A stretch of 64,000 nucleotides of DNA from an uncultured Dorea sp. GTDB taxonomy: Bacteria; Bacillota; Clostridia; Lachnospirales; Lachnospiraceae. Below, piece by piece: positions 1-8,510 of the stretch (the stretch's first letter is position 1; every line of letters begins with the position of its first letter). A program made the position numbers and the translations under genes. The stretch spans positions 1-64,000 of the forward strand of contig CAJURK010000004.1 in the NCBI GenBank assembly GCA_910588745.1. Reading direction: 5' to 3'. The notes below the pieces were generated by a model. That model saw only the letters and a list, made by a program, of their open reading frames with translations, ran no database searches and was not told the origin of the DNA.

Positions 1-902
1 TAGAGCCGAAGGACAGAGATATCGCGATGGTATTCCAGAACTACGCTCTGTATCCCCATATGACAGTATATGATAACATGGCGTTCGGTCTTAAGCTGAG
101 AAAAGTACCGAAGGACGAGATTGACAAGATGGTGCGCGAGGCAGCCAGAATCCTTGATCTGGAAGCGCTGCTTGAGCGTAAGCCGAAGGCTCTTTCCGGC
201 GGACAGAGACAGCGTGTTGCTATGGGACGTGCTATTGTGCGTAATCCAAAGGTATTCCTTATGGATGAGCCGCTTTCAAACCTGGACGCTAAGCTTCGCG
301 GACAGATGCGTGTTGAGATTTCCAGACTTCACCAGAGACTGGGAACAACGATTATTTATGTAACACATGACCAGACAGAGGCTATGACGCTTGGTACCAG
401 AATCGTAGTTATGAGCGCGGGTATTGTTCAGCAGGTTGATACTCCTCAGGTTTTGTACGATAGTCCATGCAATCTGTTCGTTGCAGGATTTATCGGATCT
501 CCGCAGATGAACTTTGCAGATGCGAAGTGTGAAGTAAAGGGCAAGGATGTATACCTTCTGATGGGCGATTCACAGATTAAGCTTCCGGAAGCTAAGGCTA
601 AGAAGCTGATTGACGGCGGATATAATGGAAAGACAGTTGTTCTTGGTATTCGTCCGGAGGATGTACATGACGAGCCGGAATACTTAAAGAGCCATCAGGA
701 TACGATGATCGAAGCTAAGATTCGTGTATACGAGATGCTTGGCGCAGAGGTGTTCCTGTACTTTGACTATGCCGGAGCAAGCATGACCGCAAGAGTTGAA
801 CCTACGACAACTGCAAGAACAGGCGACAGCGTTAAGTTCGCGCTTAACCCGGATAAGATTCATGTATTCGACAAAGAGACCGAGGTTACAATTACAAATT
901 AG
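1..902 (+). CDS. Sugar ABC transporter ATP-binding protein (UgpC/MsmK type), 5' partial
   Basis: This is the C-terminal part of the ATPase that energises carbohydrate ABC importers at the inner face of the membrane. The reading frame is already open at base 3 (EPKDRDIAMVFQ), so the ATG at 27 is internal and the Walker A region lies outside the window. Visible are the Q-loop (VFQNYALYPHMTV), the signature LSGGQRQRVAMGRA, Walker B (VFLMDEPLSNLDAKLR) and the switch histidine (YVTHDQTEAM). After these comes a roughly 150-residue C-terminal region with GIRPEDV, typical of the MsmK/UgpC regulatory (TOBE/MalK-like) domain. A strong terminator follows directly. ATPases of this class often serve several permeases, so the substrate cannot be read here. 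The next genes include a sugar-diacid-type regulator, which fits carbohydrate metabolism. Confidence 0.93.
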   Translation, partial: EPKDRDIAMVFQNYALYPHMTVYDNMAFGLKLRKVPKDEIDKMVREAARILDLEALLERKPKALSGGQRQRVAMGRAIVRNPKVFLMDEPLSNLDAKLRGQMRVEISRLHQRLGTTIIYVTHDQTEAMTLGTRIVVMSAGIVQQVDTPQVLYDSPCNLFVAGFIGSPQMNFADAKCEVKGKDVYLLMGDSQIKLPEAKAKKLIDGGYNGKTVVLGIRPEDVHDEPEYLKSHQDTMIEAKIRVYEMLGAEVFLYFDYAGASMTARVEPTTTARTGDSVKFALNPDKIHVFDKETEVTITN

Positions 903-915
903 TCTTTAATAATCG

Positions 916-947
916 AAAGACGGTGAATCGTTCACCGTCTTTTCTTT
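916..947 (+). terminator. Rho-independent terminator of the ABC ATPase gene
   Basis: A perfect 12-bp stem (AAAGACGGTGAA / TTCACCGTCTTT, 916-927 and 931-942) has a 3-nt loop TCG and runs into a T-rich tail. It begins 14 bases after the ATPase stop codon. Confidence 0.9.
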
Positions 948-1089
948 TGGCGCGTTTCACGGACGCGTGTACTAACAGGCGCAAAATGCCACATGTGCGA
1001 TTGGACACCTGAAATGTGCTGACGTGAGTTTTCTGATTATAATCATTGTTTGACTGCTTCGACGGCGTGAGGGCAGAAGGAGACAAACA

Positions 1090-1233
1090 ATGAAAAAGAG
1101 AAGTTTGCTGGTAGTGATAGTTGCAGGTGTGGCAGTATGGAGATATATCCATTATCAGAAAGTTGAAATCGAGATTGCGCGGTTTGACTTCATGATGCGG
1201 GTAATGAAAGAAGAGCAGAACGATATGGAATAG
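1090..1233 (+). CDS. Small membrane peptide, 47 aa, unknown function
   Basis: A short open frame starts at ATG 1090, seven bases after a good ribosome site (AGAAGGAG, 1076-1082). It ends 14 bases before the regulator start at 1248, and the next gene's AAGGAGG lies directly after its stop. The product begins MKKRSLLVVIVAGVAVW, a basic end followed by one hydrophobic segment. The rest is a short charged tail with several Met and Glu residues. It could be a single-span membrane peptide or a short secreted one. I do not recognise a family. Spacing suggests co-transcription with the CdaR-type regulator. That it is translated is inferred from the ribosome site and the tight packing only. Confidence 0.55.
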   Translation: MKKRSLLVVIVAGVAVWRYIHYQKVEIEIARFDFMMRVMKEEQNDME

Positions 1234-1247
1234 AAGGAGGAGATTTT

Positions 1248-2342
1248 TTGCTGCCAAACCAGGTGATTCAGAAGATCATTCAGGATATTAAAAGAATTTC
1301 AGGACTTGAAGCTTCCGTCTGGAATGCTAAGGGTGAATGTCTGGCGATGACCAGTACGGTTACGAAGGCATTAGGGGGAAGAGTCGGGAGCTTTTTGAAG
1401 GGAAATGAGAGCCAGGAGCTGATGGAGGAACTTGAGAGGGAGCTTGGTTTATTTTCTATCTATATAGATGATGAGCCGGGATATGTTCTGGTTCTGCAGG
1501 GCAAGGGGGCGGACATTTCTGTTGTGGGCAAACTCGGAGTGAGCCAGATGTCGAATCTGGTGCAGGCCTACAGAGAACGGCTGGACAGAAATCACTTTAT
1601 ACAGAATCTGATTCTTGACAATATGCTTTTAGTAGATATCTACAGTCAGGCAAAGAAGATGCGTATTGTGAACGAACAGCGCAGAATCGTGTTTATTGTT
1701 GAACCGAAAAACGAGGGAGAGAATTTGATTCTGGAGACTTTGCAGGGATTATTTGCATCAGGAAACCGGGATTTTGTAACTGCGGTGGACGAGACGCATG
1801 TGATCTTGGTGAAGGAGCTTGCGGACGGGGAAGACTATCCGGAGGTTCTGCATATGGCCAAGGTAATTGTGGACACCCTGAGTATGGAGGCGATGGTCGG
1901 CATCCGCATTTCTTACGGAACGATTATTGATGAATTAAAAGGAGTATCCCGCTCTTATAAAGAGGCCAGTATGGCCTTGGAAGTGGGGCGGGTATTTTAT
2001 GGAGAGCGGGGCGTGCTGGCGTACAATGAACTTGGAATCGGCCGTTTGATTCATCAGCTTCCCAAGTCTCTATGCGAGATGTTCCTGTCAGAAGTGCTGG
2101 AGGGGAACGCCACGGAACTGTTTGACGATGAGGAACTGATTACGGTATATACCTTCTTTGATAACAGCCTCAACATTTCAGAAACTGCAAGACAGTTATT
2201 TATACACCGCAATACGCTGGTGTACCGGCTGGAAAAAATACAGAAGAAGACCGGGTTAGACGTGAGGGTTTTTGAGGACGCGCTGACCTTTAAGATTGCA
2301 GTTATGGTGGAGCGGCATCTGAAATATCTGGATACGCAGTAA
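1248..2342 (+). CDS. CdaR/PucR-family transcriptional regulator (sugar-diacid recognition type)
   Basis: This 364-aa regulator starts with TTG at 1248, seven bases after AAGGAGG (1234-1240). The N-terminal part (about residues 1-130; LPNQVIQKIIQDIKRISG, then a glycine-rich FSIYIDDEPGYVLVLQG stretch) looks like the putative sugar-diacid recognition domain of CdaR. The end (about 300-360; ETARQLFIHRNTLVYRLEKI) is the PucR-type helix-turn-helix, with the RNTL.YRL pattern diagnostic of that family. A middle segment around 200-270 (GIRISYGTIIDELKGVSRSYKEASMALEVG) matches the GGDEF-like linker these proteins carry. Such regulators usually activate uptake or catabolism of glucarate, glycerate, purines or sugars. 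Its target is unknown. The adjacent ABC ATPase and the hydratase are candidates. Confidence 0.85.
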   Translation: MLPNQVIQKIIQDIKRISGLEASVWNAKGECLAMTSTVTKALGGRVGSFLKGNESQELMEELERELGLFSIYIDDEPGYVLVLQGKGADISVVGKLGVSQMSNLVQAYRERLDRNHFIQNLILDNMLLVDIYSQAKKMRIVNEQRRIVFIVEPKNEGENLILETLQGLFASGNRDFVTAVDETHVILVKELADGEDYPEVLHMAKVIVDTLSMEAMVGIRISYGTIIDELKGVSRSYKEASMALEVGRVFYGERGVLAYNELGIGRLIHQLPKSLCEMFLSEVLEGNATELFDDEELITVYTFFDNSLNISETARQLFIHRNTLVYRLEKIQKKTGLDVRVFEDALTFKIAVMVERHLKYLDTQ

Positions 2343-2362
2343 CAAGACAATCAGTAAAACAT

Positions 2363-2394
2363 GAGCTGCCGCTATTGTGCGGCGGCTCCTTTTC
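2363..2394 (+). terminator. Rho-independent terminator of the CdaR-type gene
   Basis: A 10-bp stem (GAGCTGCCGC, 2363-2372 / GCGGCGGCTC, 2379-2388, one G-T pair) with a 6-nt loop is followed by CTTTTCTG. It begins 20 bases past the stop codon. A TATAAT box at 2401-2406 just behind it may be the -10 of the next gene, but no good -35 is visible at the right distance. Confidence 0.8.
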
Positions 2395-2519
2395 TGTTAC
2401 TATAATAGGCGGAACTTACAAAGCGGAAGGCATAAGGAATACAGAAGTTTAAGCGAATAGAAAGGTTTCGGCGGAAGGAACCGGAAACGGCGGGACTTGA
2501 ACGACAGGAGGAGATAGAT

Positions 2520-4799
2520 ATGATAAAGTTATATGAGAACGGCGTATATCTTTTGAACGGCAGGGAGATCGTGGAAGATGTGCGGCAGGCAGAGGCACAG
2601 ACGGGACAAGCGGTTTCCCAGGAGGAAGCGGCGAAGCAGACGATGGCTTACAACATTTTGGAGTCGCATAATACTTCCGGAAATATGGAGCGTCTGCAGA
2701 TTAAGTTTGATAAGCTGACTTCCCATGATATTACATTTGTGGGAATTATACAGACGGCGAGGGCGTCGGGGCTTGAGAAATTTCCGATTCCCTATGTGCT
2801 GACCAACTGCCATAATTCTCTGTGCGCAGTGGGCGGTACGATCAATGAAGACGACCATATGTTTGGCTTAAGCTGCGCGAAAAAATATGGCGGCGTGTAT
2901 GTTCCGCCGCACCAGGCCGTCATCCATCAGTACGCCAGGGAGATGTTAGCAGGCGGCGGCAGGATGATTCTTGGATCCGACAGCCATACGCGCTATGGCG
3001 CATTGGGAACCATGGCTATGGGCGAGGGCGGACCGGAGTTGGTGAAGCAGCTTCTGAATAAGACTTATGATATTAATATGCCGGGCGTAATCGGCATTTA
3101 CTTAGACGGCGAGCCGGTGAAAGGCGTAGGCCCTCAGGATGTGGCGCTGGCAATTATCGGAGCTACCTTTGGAAACGGCTATGTGAACAATAAGGTAATG
3201 GAATTTGTAGGGCCGGGCGTAGAGAAACTGAGCGCGGATTTCCGTATTGGTATCGATGTGATGACGACGGAGACCACCTGTCTGTCTTCCATCTGGAAGA
3301 CAGATGAGAAGATTCGGGAATTCTATGAAATCCATGGCCGCAGCGAGGATTATAAAGAACTGAACCCGGGAGCGGTTACCTATTACGACGGCATGGTCTA
3401 TGTGAATTTAAGTGAGATCAGGCCGATGATTGCTATGCCGTTCCATCCGTCCAATGTGTATACCATCGACGAGGTCAATGCGAGTCTGGCGGATATTCTT
3501 CACGACGTAGAGAAGAAAGCGCTTGTCAGCCTGGACGGGGCGGTGGAGTATTCTCTGCAGAACAAGATCGTGGACGGCAAATTATATGTGGATCAGGGAT
3601 TGATTGCGGGCTGTGCGGGGGGAGGATTTGAAAATATCTGTGCGGCGGCGGATATCATCCGCGGGAAGTATATTGGCTCCGATGAATTTACATTCAGCGT
3701 ATATCCGGCAAGTACGCCGATTTATATGGAACTAATCAAGAACGGGGCGGCGGCGGATCTGACGGCGGCCGGCGCGATTGTAAAGACGGCGTTCTGCGGA
3801 CCGTGCTTTGGAGCGGGGGATACTCCGGCAAATAATGCTTTCTCAATCCGCCACTCAACCAGGAATTTCCCGAACCGGGAGGGCTCGAAACTCCAGAGCG
3901 GGCAGATTTCTTCTGTCGCGCTGATGGATGCCCGCTCGATCGCGGCTACGGCGGCGAACAAGGGCTTCTTGACTCCGGCGACGGCGTTGGATGTGGAATA
4001 TACGGGGCCGAAGTACCATTTCGACGGAAGGATTTATGCGAATCGCGTCTTTGACAGCAAAGGCGCCGCGGATCCGTCGGTGGAGATCAAATTCGGGCCG
4101 AATATCAAGGACTGGCCGGCAATGCCGGCGCTGCCGGAGAATCTGATTGTGAAAGTGGTGTCGGAAATCCATGATCCGGTGACAACTACGGACGAATTGA
4201 TTCCGTCCGGCGAGACTTCTTCTTACCGTTCTAACCCGCTGGGACTGGCGGAATTTGCGCTTTCAAGAAAGGATCCGGCTTATGTGGGACGGGCGAAGGA
4301 AGTGCAGAAAGCCCAGAAGGCAATCGAGGCGGATACCTGTCCGAGAGGCGTACTGGAGGAACTGAATCCGATTATGGACAAGATCCACGAGAATTTTGAC
4401 GGGGTAAAGCGGAGCAACCTGGGAATCGGAAGCGCTATTTTTGCCGTAAAGCCGGGAGACGGTTCGGCCAGGGAGCAGGCGGCTTCCTGCCAGAAAGTGC
4501 TGGGCGGCTGGGCGAATATTGCCAATGAATATGCTACTAAGAGATACCGCTCGAACTTAATTAACTGGGGCATGCTTCCGTTTGTTACCGAAGAAAATCA
4601 TGAACAACTGAGTTTTCAGAATGGGGATTATATCTTTATTCCGGATGTGAGAAAGGCTGTGGAGGAAAAGGACGAAGTAGTAAAGGCCTATGTGATCGGA
4701 GAAAAGATTACGGAACTGCCGCTGAAACTTGGGGATCTGACGGATGTGGAGCGGGAGATTATCCTGAAAGGATGCCTGATTAATTATTACAGAGGCTAA
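2520..4799 (+). CDS. Aconitase-superfamily hydratase (4Fe-4S), substrate unknown
   Basis: This 759-aa protein starts at ATG 2520 behind AGGAGGAGATAGAT. It has the aconitase hallmarks: GSDSHT near residues 152-157, one cysteine at 365 ([11 protein letters not shown]) and the CGPC pair at 426/429. These three are the expected 4Fe-4S ligands. RNFPNREG at 448-455 resembles the substrate-binding RNF..R of aconitase. A C-terminal swivel-like domain follows (about 600-759). Overall it resembles the hydratases of Clostridia that are longer than and divergent from citrate aconitase, isopropylmalate isomerase and homoaconitase. No citrate synthase or isocitrate dehydrogenase gene is nearby, so a citrate-cycle role is not supported. 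It probably dehydrates or hydrates another hydroxy-acid. It sits alone between two terminated units, upstream of a peptide-type ABC importer. Confidence 0.82.
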   Translation: MIKLYENGVYLLNGREIVEDVRQAEAQTGQAVSQEEAAKQTMAYNILESHNTSGNMERLQIKFDKLTSHDITFVGIIQTARASGLEKFPIPYVLTNCHNSLCAVGGTINEDDHMFGLSCAKKYGGVYVPPHQAVIHQYAREMLAGGGRMILGSDSHTRYGALGTMAMGEGGPELVKQLLNKTYDINMPGVIGIYLDGEPVKGVGPQDVALAIIGATFGNGYVNNKVMEFVGPGVEKLSADFRIGIDVMTTETTCLSSIWKTDEKIREFYEIHGRSEDYKELNPGAVTYYDGMVYVNLSEIRPMIAMPFHPSNVYTIDEVNASLADILHDVEKKALVSLDGAVEYSLQNKIVDGKLYVDQGLIAGCAGGGFENICAAADIIRGKYIGSDEFTFSVYPASTPIYMELIKNGAAADLTAAGAIVKTAFCGPCFGAGDTPANNAFSIRHSTRNFPNREGSKLQSGQISSVALMDARSIAATAANKGFLTPATALDVEYTGPKYHFDGRIYANRVFDSKGAADPSVEIKFGPNIKDWPAMPALPENLIVKVVSEIHDPVTTTDELIPSGETSSYRSNPLGLAEFALSRKDPAYVGRAKEVQKAQKAIEADTCPRGVLEELNPIMDKIHENFDGVKRSNLGIGSAIFAVKPGDGSAREQAASCQKVLGGWANIANEYATKRYRSNLINWGMLPFVTEENHEQLSFQNGDYIFIPDVRKAVEEKDEVVKAYVIGEKITELPLKLGDLTDVEREIILKGCLINYYRG

Positions 4800-4818
4800 A
4801 TATTAATAAATTCAATAA

Positions 4819-4900
4819 GTGCCTTCCTTTATTATACTTATCAATTAGACGGGTTTTGCGTACTGGGTTAAAATATAAGTATTAAAATAAAGGGAGGCAC
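4819..4900 (+). promoter_or_regulatory. Leader hairpin that can pair over the ribosome site of the SBP gene
   Basis: The left arm is 4819-4841 (GTGCCTTCCTTTATT then ATACTTAT). The right arm is 4875-4900 (ATAAGTAT, a 3-nt bulge, then AATAAAGGGAGGCAC). They pair over 23 bp with one G-T. The right arm contains the only Shine-Dalgarno (AGGGAGG, 4891-4897) of the gene starting at 4908. If transcribed from upstream, the fold would hide that site. The loop (4842-4874) is AT-rich. The pairing is seen directly. Translational control is inference, and if the promoter lies inside the loop the repeat would act at DNA level instead. Confidence 0.6.
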
Positions 4901-4907
4901 ATTTATT

Positions 4908-6488
4908 ATGAAACAAAAGATGTTGCCACGTATTGTGGCAGTAGCTGCGTGTATGGCGCTCCTGCTTGCGGGCTGTGGAAGTTCGGGATCAGGTTCAGGA
5001 GACGCAAAGGATTCTGGGGATGCGGGAGAGAGCGGCGCATCGGAACTGCATGTTGCGCTTGCGGCGAATCCGCCTTCGCTGGATCCGCCGTCTGTGAACT
5101 CTAACATTGTAGGCGGTATTGGAATTCATGTGTATGAGTCGTTATTTGCTATGAATCAGGATTATGAACCGACGCCTGTGCTGGCAGAGTCCTATGAAGT
5201 AAGCGAGGACGGAATGGTATATACGATTAAGCTCCGACAGGGCGTGAAATTCCACAATGGGGAAGAGATGACGGCGGACGACGTTGTTGCTTCCATGAAC
5301 CGCTGGGTAGAAGTTTCTGCTAAGGCAAACACGCTGATTGGCGGTTCTGTGTTTGAGAAGGCGGACGATTATACAGTTACTTTGAAAGTGAATGAAGCTT
5401 CGTCTGATATTATTATGATTCTTGCAAGCCCCATCCAGTTTGCGGCGATCTATCCGGCAGAAGTGGTGGACAAAGCGACGCCGGAGGGTGTGGACGAATA
5501 TATCGGTACCGGGCCGTACAAGGTTGCGGAGTGGAAACAGGATCAGTATGTGAAGCTTGAGAAAAATGAGGATTACCAGCCGTCGGAAGGCGAGGCAAGC
5601 GGACTTGCCGGGGATAAGACAGGCGTTAGCGACGTGATTTATTTTGATGTTGTTACGGATGCTTCTACACGGATTGCAGGTGTGAAGAACGGCCAGTATG
5701 ATGTGGCGGAGGAAATTCCTCTTGATAACTATGAAGAGTTGTCTAAAGAGGCGGGCGTAACGGTCAGGGCTGAGCGCGGCGGTACGCTGAATTTATTCCT
5801 GAATACAACAGAGGGTATTATGGCGGACGAGAATATGAGGCAGGCAGTCCTTGCCGCGCTGAACTGTGACGATATCCTTATGGCTAGTTATGGAAATGAA
5901 GAACTGTACGAGCTGAATGCGGGGTGGTGCGTTCCTACCGACGCTCAGTGGGGAACCGATGCGGGTTCGGAGTATTATAACCAGCAGGATGCGGAAAAGG
6001 CAAAGAAGCTGATGAAAGAAGCAGGATATAACAATGAGCCGCTGGTTTTGGTTACCACAGAGGATTATGCGGAGATGTACAACGCTACGCTGGTAGTGCA
6101 GGAGCAGTTAAAGCAGGCGGGTTTCAACGCAGAGGTTGAGACATATGATTTCAGTACGTTTATGGAGCATCGCGCAGACCCGAAGCAGTTCAGCATGTAT
6201 ATTACCAGCAATAGCTACAACATGCTGCCGATTCAGCTTTCTGTGCTAGACAGCGGCTGGGCTGGCTTAAATGCGCCGGAAGTTGCGGAGGGAATCAAGG
6301 CGATCCGTCAGGCTGCGTCTGAAGAGGAAGCCGCGGCGGCGTGGGAAGAACTCCAGTCGTTTCTGTATGAGTATGGCGCGGCTACGGTTCTCGGCCATTA
6401 TACCGGCGTGACCGCAATGAACGAGGGTGTGGAAGGCGTAAACTATCTGAGGTTCAACACTTATTGGGGAGCCGGTGTTTCTAAATAA
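4908..6488 (+). CDS. ABC transporter substrate-binding lipoprotein, peptide/nickel (SBP family 5)
   Basis: This 526-aa lipoprotein captures the substrate outside the cell for the importer encoded next. The N-terminus is a lipoprotein signal peptide with lipobox LLAG-C near residue 23, followed by a Gly/Ser/Asp linker. The body starts with SELHVALAANPPSLDPPSVNSN, the usual family-5 opening. It then shows the YESLF...PVLAESYEVSEDG and KLRQGVKFHNGEEMTADDVVASMNRW patterns of DppA/OppA/NikA proteins. Length is normal for the family. The ligand cannot be read: peptides, nickel chelates or glycosides are all possible. The gene heads a five-gene unit and is separated from the permease genes by a strong stem-loop, which would keep its transcript more abundant. 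Confidence 0.92.
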   Translation: MKQKMLPRIVAVAACMALLLAGCGSSGSGSGDAKDSGDAGESGASELHVALAANPPSLDPPSVNSNIVGGIGIHVYESLFAMNQDYEPTPVLAESYEVSEDGMVYTIKLRQGVKFHNGEEMTADDVVASMNRWVEVSAKANTLIGGSVFEKADDYTVTLKVNEASSDIIMILASPIQFAAIYPAEVVDKATPEGVDEYIGTGPYKVAEWKQDQYVKLEKNEDYQPSEGEASGLAGDKTGVSDVIYFDVVTDASTRIAGVKNGQYDVAEEIPLDNYEELSKEAGVTVRAERGGTLNLFLNTTEGIMADENMRQAVLAALNCDDILMASYGNEELYELNAGWCVPTDAQWGTDAGSEYYNQQDAEKAKKLMKEAGYNNEPLVLVTTEDYAEMYNATLVVQEQLKQAGFNAEVETYDFSTFMEHRADPKQFSMYITSNSYNMLPIQLSVLDSGWAGLNAPEVAEGIKAIRQAASEEEAAAAWEELQSFLYEYGAATVLGHYTGVTAMNEGVEGVNYLRFNTYWGAGVSK

Positions 6489-6503
6489 TTACAGGTTTTT
6501 GAG

Positions 6504-6607
6504 GGGCTGTCGGGAAAATGCAGTTTGCCTGCGGTATATGGTCTCGCTTTCAGATTGGGCGGACAATATCTTGGGCAAATGGCGTCATTTTCCGATAGCC
6601 CTTTTTT
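6504..6607 (+). terminator. Intercistronic stem-loop with T-run (attenuator) between SBP and permease genes
   Basis: GGGCTGTCGGGAAAATG (6504-6520) pairs with CATTTTCCGATAGCCC (6586-6601) with one bulge and G-T pairs. TTTGCC/GGCAAA can pair further inside. A run of six T follows directly (6602-6607). It lies between the first and second genes of one ABC operon. That is the usual site for a partial terminator that keeps binding protein in excess over permease and blocks 3' decay of its message. Confidence 0.75.
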
Positions 6608-6651
6608 GAGGAAAGATTGTTGTACGGTAGAGAGGAAGGTGGATGGCTTAT

Positions 6652-7602
6652 ATGTTGTCTTATATTGGGAAACGGATGTTGTCGTTGATACCGGTGCTTT
6701 TTGTGGTGTCGTGCGTGGTTTTTCTGGTGGTATATCTGATTCCGGGAGGACCGGCGACGGCGCTTTTGGGGATGGAGGCGACGCCGGCACAGATTGAGGA
6801 ACTGAATACGGAGCTGGGATTTAACAGGCCGTTTTTGGTGCAGTATGCGGATTGGTTTTCAGGTGTTTTGCGGGGGGACTGGGGGGAATCTTACTTTCTG
6901 CACCAGTCTGTGCTGGAGGCAATCAAGGAGTATTTTACGCCGACGCTTAGTCTGGCCATACTGGCTCAGCTTATCGCGCTGGCGCTGTCGGTTCCGCTGG
7001 GGATTTTGGCTGCTTACCGCCGGGGGAGTGGGCTGGACTTGGCCGCAGTGTCGGTATCTTTGCTTGGCGCCGCGCTGCCGGGATTTTTGCTTAGTATGTT
7101 TTTGATGCTGTTCTTCGGCGTGTATCATCAGTGGTTTCCGGTTGCCGGGTATGCAAGCCTGGCAGAAGGGTTGGGAGAGCATCTAAGGTTTCTGTTTGTA
7201 CCGGCGCTGTCGCTGGGAATCGTACAGGCGGCTTATATTACCAGGATGACAAGAGCTTCGCTTTTAGAAACGCTCTATAAGAATTATATCCGGACGGCCA
7301 GGGCGAAGGGGCTAAAGGAGAAAAAGGTGGTACTCAGGTATGCGTTTAAGAATGCTGCGCCAGCAATCCTGACGGCGGTGGGACAGTCTTTTGGAAGTTT
7401 GATAACGGGAACTATTGTGACGGAAACCTTGTTTAATATTCCCGGTATCGGGATGCTGACCATCGGTTCGATTAACCGGAGGGATGTATTTGTGATCCAG
7501 GGCGTAGTGCTGTTTGTAACGCTGCTGTACGTATTGGTAAACTTGCTGGTAGATATCTTGTATGGTTTTGTGGATCCAAGGCTTCAGCCTGGGCGTAAGT
7601 AG
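6652..7602 (+). CDS. ABC transporter permease, DppB/OppB type
   Basis: This is the first membrane permease of the peptide/nickel-type importer. There are about six hydrophobic segments. The first is at the N-terminus (MLSYIGKRMLSLIPVLFVVSCV), followed by the family's external loop with GLNRPFLVQY-like FNRPFLVQYADW. The cytoplasmic EAA motif is near the C-terminal third (YIRTARAKGLKEKKVVLRYAFKNAAPAI), where the ATPases dock. I chose ATG 6652 because AAGGTGG (6637-6642) stands nine bases before it. ATG 6643 is in frame but starts immediately behind that site. The downstream permease start is 11 bases after the stop, with AGGAGGTG between. Confidence 0.92.
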   Translation: MLSYIGKRMLSLIPVLFVVSCVVFLVVYLIPGGPATALLGMEATPAQIEELNTELGFNRPFLVQYADWFSGVLRGDWGESYFLHQSVLEAIKEYFTPTLSLAILAQLIALALSVPLGILAAYRRGSGLDLAAVSVSLLGAALPGFLLSMFLMLFFGVYHQWFPVAGYASLAEGLGEHLRFLFVPALSLGIVQAAYITRMTRASLLETLYKNYIRTARAKGLKEKKVVLRYAFKNAAPAILTAVGQSFGSLITGTIVTETLFNIPGIGMLTIGSINRRDVFVIQGVVLFVTLLYVLVNLLVDILYGFVDPRLQPGRK

Positions 7603-7613
7603 GAGGTGAAGAG

Positions 7614-8510
7614 ATGAGTTTGCTACATAAGAATACTTCTGCGGTCAGCGAGGCGATTTTCAAGGAACAGCGGCAGTTAAGAAAAGAGCGTCTGTTTGCA
7701 AGCCCGGGCTTGCTTATTGGGTTTGTGGGATTTGTCGTGATTCTGGCGCTGGCGGTTCTGGTGCCTGCGTTCAGCAGCGCGGATCCCAATGCCATGGTTG
7801 TAATTGACAGGCTGAAACCGCCCAGCGGCGAACATATCCTGGGGACGGATGAATTTGGAAGGGATTTGTTTGTGCGGCTGATGTACGGCGCCAGGGTTTC
7901 CCTGTGGGTCGGCGGCTGTGTGGCGGTATTTTCCTGTGTGATTGGAGTAATATTCGGGATCTATGCCAGTTATTTTAAGGTACTTGATCATATCCTGATG
8001 CGGATTTGCGACGGTTTGATTGCGATACCGGGAATTCTTTTGGCAATTGCGCTGATCGCCGCGCTTGGAACCTCAAGCTGGAATGTGGTGGTTGCGCTTA
8101 CGATTGTCTATACGCCCAGCGTGGCAAGGACGGTGAGAGCCAGCGCGATGGTAGTCCGGGAACAGCCTTATGTAGAGGCGGCGAAGGTGCAGGGGTTTAG
8201 CGACTTCAGGATTCTGTGGAAACTGATCCTGCCGGGAGTTATTTCACCGCTGACGGTGCAGGCTTCCTTTATCTTTGCACAGGCGATTATTTCAGAGGCG
8301 TCTTTGAGCTTTCTAGGAGCGGGAGTCCCGGCGCCTGCGGCAAGCTGGGGAAATATGCTGCAGGCCAGCAAATTGGTGTTTTCCAAAGCGCCGTGGACCA
8401 TGATCTGTCCCGGAGCCGCCGTGGTAATTTGCGTGCTGAGTCTGAATCTCTTAGGGGACGGGCTTAGGGATTTTATGGATCCAAGGACAAAAGGAGGGGC
8501 GAAAAAATGA
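7614..8510 (+). CDS. ABC transporter permease, DppC/OppC type
   Basis: This is the second membrane permease, 298 aa, pairing with the DppB-type subunit. The N-terminal cytoplasmic tail (about 35 residues, RQLRKERLFASPGLLIG) is typical of DppC. It is followed by a membrane span, the extracytoplasmic HILGTDEFGRDLFVRLMYGARVSL motif that marks this family, and five further spans. The EAA loop is YVEAAKVQGFSDFRILWKLILPGVISPL near residues 180-210. ATG 7614 follows AGGAGGTGAAGAG. Its stop overlaps the next start (ATGA at 8507-8510), so it is translationally coupled to the first ATPase. Confidence 0.93.
   Translation: MSLLHKNTSAVSEAIFKEQRQLRKERLFASPGLLIGFVGFVVILALAVLVPAFSSADPNAMVVIDRLKPPSGEHILGTDEFGRDLFVRLMYGARVSLWVGGCVAVFSCVIGVIFGIYASYFKVLDHILMRICDGLIAIPGILLAIALIAALGTSSWNVVVALTIVYTPSVARTVRASAMVVREQPYVEAAKVQGFSDFRILWKLILPGVISPLTVQASFIFAQAIISEASLSFLGAGVPAPAASWGNMLQASKLVFSKAPWTMICPGAAVVICVLSLNLLGDGLRDFMDPRTKGGAKK

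Noticed and set aside
892..1257. 121-aa minus-strand frame
   Set aside because: It covers the terminator and the small plus-strand gene, shows no family pattern and has no ribosome site.
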